A stretch of DNA of 11,243 bases, from assembly GCA_047638715.1 (NCBI GenBank), contig JBLIMK010000107.1, forward strand, positions 1 to 11,243, in the 5' to 3' direction. The stretch is from SHLQ01 sp047638715 (lineage in GTDB: Bacteria > Actinomycetota > Acidimicrobiia > Acidimicrobiales > SHLQ01). This document shows, piece by piece, positions 7,011 to 11,243 of this stretch (position 1 is the first letter of the stretch; each line of letters opens with the position of its first letter). The position numbers and the translations under genes are program-made. Under the pieces are notes generated by a model. It saw nothing but the letters and a program-made list of their open reading frames with translations, ran no database searches and had not been told where the DNA came from.

Positions 7011-8120
7011 ATGAAGATTACGAAGGTCGAAGCCCTACACATCACCGTCCCGATGACATCACCCTTTCGAAAGGCGGGCCGGGTTCAGCACGACGCCGAC
7101 AACGCCCTGGTTCGAATCGAGACCGACGAGGGCCTCGTCGGTTGGGGTGAAGCGGCCGCTGCACCGCTACTCACAGGCGACACCGGAGCCAGGATTGCAA
7201 CGTCGGTCGGCTTCCTCGCCGAGCTCCTCATCGGTCAAGACCCGCGATCGGTCGCCTCGCTGCACGCGCGTTTGTCGGGTGCGATGTTGCACAACGAAAG
7301 TGCGGTTTGTGCCATCGACATGGCGCTCTACGACATCGCAGGAAAAGCGCTCGGTGTCCCGATTTTTGAGTTGATCGGCGGACGAAGCAGGACAGCCCTG
7401 CCATCGTCGGTTGGGCTCAACGCCGTCCCCGACGACGCCCAAGCAGCCGCCGACTGGCTGGCTAAGGGAGCCCTCGCGTTCAAGGCCAAAGTATCACTCG
7501 CCGACCCGGCCTACGAACAGGCTGCGCTCCGGGAGATCCGGGAAGCCGTTGGTCCTGACGCTGAGTTGGCGATCGATGCAAACGGTGCATGGTCGCCCGC
7601 TCGAGCCATCACGTTCCTCGACGCCGTCGCCGACCTGAACCTGGCGTTTGTCGAGCAACCGATCGCGGCGGGGAGCCTCAGCCGGCTTCGTTCGGTGGCC
7701 GAACGCAGCCCGGTGCCCGTCTACACCGACGAGAGCTTCGTGAAGCCGATCGATTTGATCTCACAAGCCGAAGTCGGCGTCGCAGGCGTGAGCATGAAGA
7801 CGATCAAGATGGGCGGAATCACCGGGTTCATGTCGGCTGCATACCTCGCGCGCATGCTCAACCTAGGCGTGAATGTCGCGGGGAAGTCCGCTACGTCGAG
7901 TATCGGTGCGTCGACCATGCTGCAGATCGGGACAGCGTTGCCTGAAATGAGCGGCGGCATCGGCCTGAGCAATCACAAGCTCGTCGAGGATCTGGTGACA
8001 AATCCGGTCGGATTGGTCGATGGTGTCTTGACTGCGCCGACCGGGCCGGGCCTTGGCGTCGAGGTCGATGAAGCGGTCGTGAACTCCTTCGTGCAATCGC
8101 GCCAGACCTTCGTGGCCTGA
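7011..8120 (+). CDS. Enolase-superfamily enzyme, muconate-lactonizing (MLE) subgroup
   Basis: The 369-residue protein shows the two-domain layout of the mandelate racemase/muconate lactonizing family: an N-terminal capping domain (about 1-125) and a (beta/alpha)7beta barrel. The catalytic KxK is Lys158-Ala-Lys160 in FKAKV. The Mg2+ ligands are Asp189 (AIDANGAW), Glu215 (FVEQP) and Asp240 (YTDES). The opposite lysine is Lys263 in SMKTIKMGGITG. Lysines on both faces and no His-Asp dyad put it in the MLE subgroup, which holds muconate cycloisomerases, dipeptide epimerases and o-succinylbenzoate synthase. These enzymes abstract an alpha proton from a carboxylate. The exact reaction is unknown. 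The loop before the barrel end reads GKSATSSIGASTM rather than the glutamate-bearing segment of classic MLEs. The start is supported by AAGGAG at 6997-7002, and the stop overlaps the next gene's ATG by one base. Confidence 0.9.
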   Translation: MKITKVEALHITVPMTSPFRKAGRVQHDADNALVRIETDEGLVGWGEAAAAPLLTGDTGARIATSVGFLAELLIGQDPRSVASLHARLSGAMLHNESAVCAIDMALYDIAGKALGVPIFELIGGRSRTALPSSVGLNAVPDDAQAAADWLAKGALAFKAKVSLADPAYEQAALREIREAVGPDAELAIDANGAWSPARAITFLDAVADLNLAFVEQPIAAGSLSRLRSVAERSPVPVYTDESFVKPIDLISQAEVGVAGVSMKTIKMGGITGFMSAAYLARMLNLGVNVAGKSATSSIGASTMLQIGTALPEMSGGIGLSNHKLVEDLVTNPVGLVDGVLTAPTGPGLGVEVDEAVVNSFVQSRQTFVA

Positions 8121-9208
8121 TGGCCAGAGAACGAAAGAACATCGGTATCGGTGTTGTCGGCGTGGGCAAGATCGGCGTCCAGCGTGCGCGTCTCGCTGCA
8201 CAACATCCGTCCGTCGACTACCTCTCGGTTATGGACATCGACCACGCTCTCGCCGAGAGTGTTGGCGAACAAGTCTCTGCGGACGCTGTTGCCAACAGTG
8301 TGGACGAACTCGTGAACGACGACCGCGTCGATGCGGTCGTGATCTCCACCGCTGAGCCGTTTCATGTGGAACCTGCTCTGGCCGCGCTTGCGGCGGGCAA
8401 ACCCATCCTCATAGAAAAACCGATCGCAATGTCGCTCCCAGATGCCGATGAGATCGTGGCGGCTGTCGACGCGGCCGGCGTCGATGCACGTGTCGGGTAT
8501 TCGATGCGTTACCTACAGAAATATTCGGTGGCGTGGGACAACGTCGCGCAGGGAAAAGTCGGCGAGGTGGTTGGCATAACCGGCCGGGTTTACAGTACTC
8601 GCGCCCAGGGACTCGCAATCCTTCGCCGCTCGGCCGCAGCGACTCCCGTTATCGACATCGTCACCTATTTGGTCGATGTCGCGAATTGGTATTTGGCTCC
8701 AGACGTGCCCGTCGAAGTTGTGTCGCGAGGGCACGGGACCGTCTTTCGTGAGAACGGATTCGATTGTGACGACATCGCGTTCTCGATGGTTCGTTACAGC
8801 GACGGAACGGTGGCAGATCTCGGGGTTTGTTACATGCTGCCAATGGGTTTTCCGACCGCCGGTCAGAGCATCCGATTCGAGGTTTTCGGAACCGATGGCG
8901 CGCTCATGATCGATGACGATCATCGTGACCAAATGATGTACTCAGAGCACGGTTATCAAAATTCTTATGCCACCGACCAGCAGCTCAACTTTGCGTTTCT
9001 TGGCAGCCGCACGACGGGGGAGTGGGTCGGCGACACGATGTTTGGGCGGCTCGCGAACGAGACTCGGGCGTGGCTCGACAACCTGGTGACCGGTACCCCG
9101 TGTCACCTCACGACGGTGGAAGAAGCGCGCCGAGTTCTTGCGGTCACGGTTGCGATGGAGGAGTCACTGCGTACCGGGAACAGCGTTGAGGTCGCTCGGT
9201 TGTTGTGA
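8120..9208 (+). CDS. Gfo/Idh/MocA-family NAD(P)-dependent oxidoreductase
   Basis: The 362-residue protein has an N-terminal Rossmann fold with GVGKIG at 14-19 and the family's EKP motif (Glu99-Lys100-Pro101 in LIEKPIA), followed by the C-terminal alpha/beta substrate domain. Strand beta-2 ends VMDID, acidic and therefore suggesting NAD(H). Family members oxidise sugars, inositols and related polyols, or reduce imines. The usual catalytic Asp-x3-His-x2-Asp segment reads Asp179-I-V-T-Tyr183-L-V-Asp186, so the conserved histidine is replaced by tyrosine. This may mean a changed reaction or substrate. The ATG shares one base with the preceding TGA and has no Shine-Dalgarno, so translation is probably coupled to the enolase-superfamily gene and the two products likely act in one pathway. 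The substrate is unknown. Confidence 0.92.
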   Translation: MARERKNIGIGVVGVGKIGVQRARLAAQHPSVDYLSVMDIDHALAESVGEQVSADAVANSVDELVNDDRVDAVVISTAEPFHVEPALAALAAGKPILIEKPIAMSLPDADEIVAAVDAAGVDARVGYSMRYLQKYSVAWDNVAQGKVGEVVGITGRVYSTRAQGLAILRRSAAATPVIDIVTYLVDVANWYLAPDVPVEVVSRGHGTVFRENGFDCDDIAFSMVRYSDGTVADLGVCYMLPMGFPTAGQSIRFEVFGTDGALMIDDDHRDQMMYSEHGYQNSYATDQQLNFAFLGSRTTGEWVGDTMFGRLANETRAWLDNLVTGTPCHLTTVEEARRVLAVTVAMEESLRTGNSVEVARLL

Positions 9209-9258
9209 CCCCTAGTCGATCGAAGTTGCTTCTCATTGAAAAGGTTTCGCGGGGCGCG

Positions 9259-9287
9259 TTGACATTGAACGTCTGACATCATATATG
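9259..9287 (+). promoter_or_regulatory. Near-consensus promoter upstream of the ABC transporter genes
   Basis: TTGACA at 9259-9264 is a perfect -35 hexamer. It is followed by 17 bases and TATATG at 9282-9287, a good -10 match. Transcription would begin near 9294, leaving a leader of about 70 bases before the binding-protein gene. It lies in a 159-base gap after the dehydrogenase, so the ABC genes can be transcribed separately from the enzyme operon. Confidence 0.7.
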
Positions 9288-9289
9288 AT
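9278..9289. promoter_or_regulatory. Perfect 12-base palindrome over the -10 box (putative operator)
   Basis: ATCATATATGAT equals its own reverse complement and covers the predicted -10 hexamer. A dimeric repressor bound here would block RNA polymerase, so substrate-induced derepression is a reasonable model. AT-rich palindromes of this kind are used by several regulator families (for example GntR/FCD type), but no regulator gene is in the window to assign it to. Confidence 0.55.
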
Positions 9290-9356
9290 CTTAGGAATTG
9301 CTGATGTGGGAAGCATCGGTGGAGGAGTGGCAGCTCAGCCATCCCGAATATGATTT

Positions 9357-9362
9357 AGGGGG
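9357..9362 (+). promoter_or_regulatory. Shine-Dalgarno deciding the TTG start of the binding-protein gene
   Basis: AGGGGG lies five bases before TTG at 9368. The next in-frame candidate, ATG at 9398, has only a poor purine run upstream. Using 9368 also gives a basic n-region (KK) before the signal-peptide core. Confidence 0.6.
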
Positions 9363-9367
9363 AAAAG

Positions 9368-10723
9368 TTGAATACTGGAAGACAAGACAAGAAGCTCATG
9401 CGGGTGCTCATTGCACTGTTCGCATTGCTCGCCATAGTGGCAGCGTCGTGTGGTAGCGACGAAGCAGCGGTTGTGACCGCTACCACGGCAGCGGCAGCGC
9501 CAGCCGATTCCGGAGATTCCGCCGGCAGCGGCGCATTCTGCGGTGATGGCGACGTCGATCTCCTCATCTGGGGTTCACGCGACTACTACCTTGCTGCTGA
9601 CCTGTGGCAAGGATTCTTGGATGATTGCCCGAACATCACCATCACCACCCAGGTTGAGCCAAACGATGACATCTTGCAGCAGCTCCAGCGCATGCAGGAC
9701 GCCGGTCAGCGCCTCCCCGACGTGATTCAGGACGATACATTCCTCATCGAGGCATATCAGAACGCTGGATTGCTGGCTGATCACACCGAACAGCGTGGAA
9801 TCTGGGAAGAAGAAGATCCCGACTTCTACAACTTGATCCTGCCGATCGCTTGGGAAGAGAACTCCTTCGGCGATGGCATCTATGGTCTGGCCATTACGGC
9901 CAACTTCGACATCATCTACTACAACATCGCAGTGTGTACAGAAGCTGGTGTCGACTGTGCCGGGATTACAACACTCGATGGATTCCTCGAAGCCATGCAG
10001 GCCGTGAAGGACAGTGGCTCCGATGCGATTCCACTAACGGTGCAAGCGCTGCCTGGAACGGGCATCACGACGCTGAAGACTTTCCTCGCCGCTGCAGATG
10101 CACCATTCGACGGAGCGGTCCCTGACCTTCAGTCCGAGGGTGGCCTCTACACGTTGAATTGGTTCCTCGACGCAGCCGCTGCAGGACTCCTTCCAGAACA
10201 AGCTGTGGCCTGGGGTGAAGACGAAGCACGTGGCGCATTTGCTGGCCAGCGTGCTGCATTCATTCTCGACGGGTTCACGGTTGCTGGTGAGTTCAACGAG
10301 ATCGACGGCTTCAACCTTGGAACTGGCTGGGGCGTTGTCCCATCGCCAACCCGTGGTGATGGCAACCAGGTTTCGGCTGCACGTACGTGGGCGGTGACAA
10401 GCGCAAGCGAGAACCCTTACGAGGCAATGCTGGCCATTCGTCACTTGTCACAGGCGGGCATCCTCGTTGACAATGCTGCTGGTGGCTCCGTGCCCGCACG
10501 TAACACCGACATGCTGGCTGACCCACGTCTCGATGACATCTGGCCATTCTTCGACGACAACCTTCGGGCCGCTTACCTTGGCAGCGATGCCACGCCTGCA
10601 GGCTTGAACGGTGGCGAGGTCGAACTCGAGCTCGAGAAGCTATGGGGCGAGATCATCTCGGGATCGGCGACAGATGCGCAGGCTCTGGCTGACAAGTATC
10701 AGCCAATTCTCGAAGGCCTGTAA
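9368..10723 (+). CDS. ABC transporter solute-binding lipoprotein (family 1, carbohydrate type)
   Basis: The product has 451 residues. It begins with a lipoprotein signal peptide: basic residues, hydrophobic core LIALFALLAIV and lipobox AAS-Cys28, followed by an Ala/Thr/Ser/Gly-rich linker (about 30-56) that tethers the mature domain to the outer face of the membrane. The remainder has the length and pattern of family 1 solute-binding proteins, with an early DVDLLIWGS strand, the LPDVIQDD segment, a YGLAITANFDIIYYN hinge-like region, and a late SVPARNTDML segment typical of sugar binders. It captures a ligand for import, and the permease gene downstream supports this. Ligand identity is unknown. 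The mature part has exactly four further cysteines (58, 87, 190, 197), enough for two disulfides. The start is TTG with AGGGGG upstream. A shorter form from ATG 9398 is possible and would still retain the signal core and lipobox. Confidence 0.92.
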   Translation: MNTGRQDKKLMRVLIALFALLAIVAASCGSDEAAVVTATTAAAAPADSGDSAGSGAFCGDGDVDLLIWGSRDYYLAADLWQGFLDDCPNITITTQVEPNDDILQQLQRMQDAGQRLPDVIQDDTFLIEAYQNAGLLADHTEQRGIWEEEDPDFYNLILPIAWEENSFGDGIYGLAITANFDIIYYNIAVCTEAGVDCAGITTLDGFLEAMQAVKDSGSDAIPLTVQALPGTGITTLKTFLAAADAPFDGAVPDLQSEGGLYTLNWFLDAAAAGLLPEQAVAWGEDEARGAFAGQRAAFILDGFTVAGEFNEIDGFNLGTGWGVVPSPTRGDGNQVSAARTWAVTSASENPYEAMLAIRHLSQAGILVDNAAGGSVPARNTDMLADPRLDDIWPFFDDNLRAAYLGSDATPAGLNGGEVELELEKLWGEIISGSATDAQALADKYQPILEGL

Positions 10724-10782
10724 GACAGGAATCCCATTCGTCCAGGACGTGATCTTGGGCGGAAAGTTATGACTTGAGTACG

Positions 10783-10814
10783 GCGTGCCGGATCACGAGA
10801 GTGATCCGGCACGC
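10783..10814 (+). terminator. 14-bp perfect hairpin with GAGA loop between binding-protein and permease genes
   Basis: GCGTGCCGGATCAC (10783-10796), loop GAGA (10797-10800) and GTGATCCGGCACGC (10801-10814) form an uninterrupted GC-rich stem closed by a GNRA-type tetraloop. No T-tract follows (next bases GACTCTTAGC). It is therefore either a tail-less or partial terminator, or a 3'-stabilising structure that keeps binding-protein mRNA in excess over permease mRNA, a common arrangement in ABC importer operons. Confidence 0.65.
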
Positions 10815-10856
10815 GACTCTTAGCGCAATACAGGCGAAGACGAGGGGAATGACGCC

Positions 10857-10860
10857 GGAG
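10857..10860 (+). promoter_or_regulatory. Shine-Dalgarno for the GTG-initiated permease gene
   Basis: GGAG lies seven bases before GTG at 10868. An in-frame TGA at 10850-10852 leaves no earlier start, so this site sets the beginning of the permease. Confidence 0.6.
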
Positions 10861-10867
10861 TGATCGA

Positions 10868-11243
10868 GTGACAGCTGTAGCAGCACCGCCGGAGAAGAAA
10901 CGGCGAAAGAAGTCGACGAATACCGCCACCGAGGCAAGAAGCCAGCCGGGCCTCATTGGTCAGAGCAAGGCCTTGCCGTATCTCTTCTCGTTTCCTGCCG
11001 TGCTTACGGTGAGTGCGATCCTCGCTTACCCGGTGTTATCCGGGATTTATCAAAGCCTTTTTCGGGCTCCTGAACTCGGACTCGACGAGGAATGGGTTGG
11101 TGTCGAGAACTACGTAGACCTGTTCAACGATCGAGACTTTTGGTCTTCGCTGTGGCGCACCGCAATTTTCGTGATGGGAAATGTCGCCGTCGGGCTCTCG
11201 CTCGGGCTCTTCTTCGCCTTTGCCCTCTATCGGGCGGTGGGGC
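10868..11243 (+). CDS. ABC transporter permease, MalF/UgpA type (partial, 3' end outside window)
   Basis: Reading from GTG 10868, 125 complete codons are present before the window ends. A hydrophilic cytoplasmic N-terminus rich in Lys/Arg (KKRRKK within the first 15 residues) leads into a first transmembrane helix (YLFSFPAVLTVSAILAYPVL). Next comes the characteristic periplasmic segment EWVGVENYVDLFNDRDFWSS, then WRTAIFVMGNVAVGLSLGLF, the start of the permease core. This pattern is that of the first membrane component of family 1 carbohydrate ABC importers (MalF, UgpA). The EAA loop that contacts the ATPase lies beyond the window. It follows the binding-protein gene by 144 bases on the same strand, the pair being separated by a strong hairpin. 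A second (MalG-type) permease gene would be expected next. Confidence 0.88.
   Translation, partial: MTAVAAPPEKKRRKKSTNTATEARSQPGLIGQSKALPYLFSFPAVLTVSAILAYPVLSGIYQSLFRAPELGLDEEWVGVENYVDLFNDRDFWSSLWRTAIFVMGNVAVGLSLGLFFAFALYRAVG

Noticed and set aside
9304..9456. 50-codon ORF in the leader of the binding-protein gene, running past its start
   Set aside because: It begins at an ATG near the predicted transcription start but has no ribosome-binding site and ends inside the signal-peptide coding region. It shows no leader-peptide features such as codon runs or an attenuator, so a chance ORF is more likely.

Overview
The window looks like chromosomal DNA from a high-GC actinobacterium. The GC-rich third positions (about 60% GC by eye, not computed), GTG and TTG starts, a DUF222/HNH (13E12-type) endonuclease relic and a lipoprotein with an Ala/Thr-rich linker after the lipobox all fit Actinomycetota. 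A member of Acidimicrobiia or a related uncultured lineage is plausible, but this is inference. There are no rRNA, tRNA, CRISPR or insertion-sequence signatures. No gene-free stretch exceeds 300 bases.

Left part (1-1193, + strand): the 3' end of a ketopantoate-reductase-family gene, then an aldo/keto reductase 30 bases downstream. Converging on them (1263-2552, - strand) is a DUF222/HNH endonuclease gene interrupted by one in-frame TAA. Next on the - strand are a TauD/TfdA-type Fe(II)/2-oxoglutarate dioxygenase (2607-3446) and, 19 bases upstream of it, a D-2-hydroxyacid dehydrogenase (3466-4491). These two probably share one transcript.

Middle part (+ strand, divergent from the dehydrogenase): an MFS_3-type exporter (4677-5957) overlaps an EamA/DMT transporter (5954-6970) by ATGA. 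A muconate-lactonizing-subgroup enolase-superfamily enzyme follows (7011-8120) and overlaps a Gfo/Idh/MocA dehydrogenase (8120-9208) by one base. The tight spacing suggests one operon of two transporters and two metabolic enzymes.

Right part: a near-consensus promoter (TTGACA, 17-base spacer, TATATG) has a perfect 12-base palindrome over its -10 box, suggesting a repressed, inducible promoter. It drives a family 1 ABC solute-binding lipoprotein (9368-10723, TTG start). A 14-bp hairpin with a GAGA loop separates that gene from a MalF/UgpA-type ABC permease (from 10868, GTG start), which runs off the window.

Taken together, the genes look like an uptake and catabolic locus for a sugar, sugar acid or similar hydroxy-carboxylate: ABC import, cyclo-isomerisation/epimerisation/elimination by the enolase-superfamily enzyme, NAD(P)-linked oxidation by the Gfo/Idh/MocA and 2-hydroxyacid dehydrogenases, and an oxygenase. 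The substrate cannot be read from the sequence. No wholly new system is evident. The points most worth checking are the operator-promoter, the intra-operon hairpin, a His-to-Tyr change at the usual catalytic position of the Gfo/Idh/MocA enzyme, and the nonsense codon in the HNH gene.
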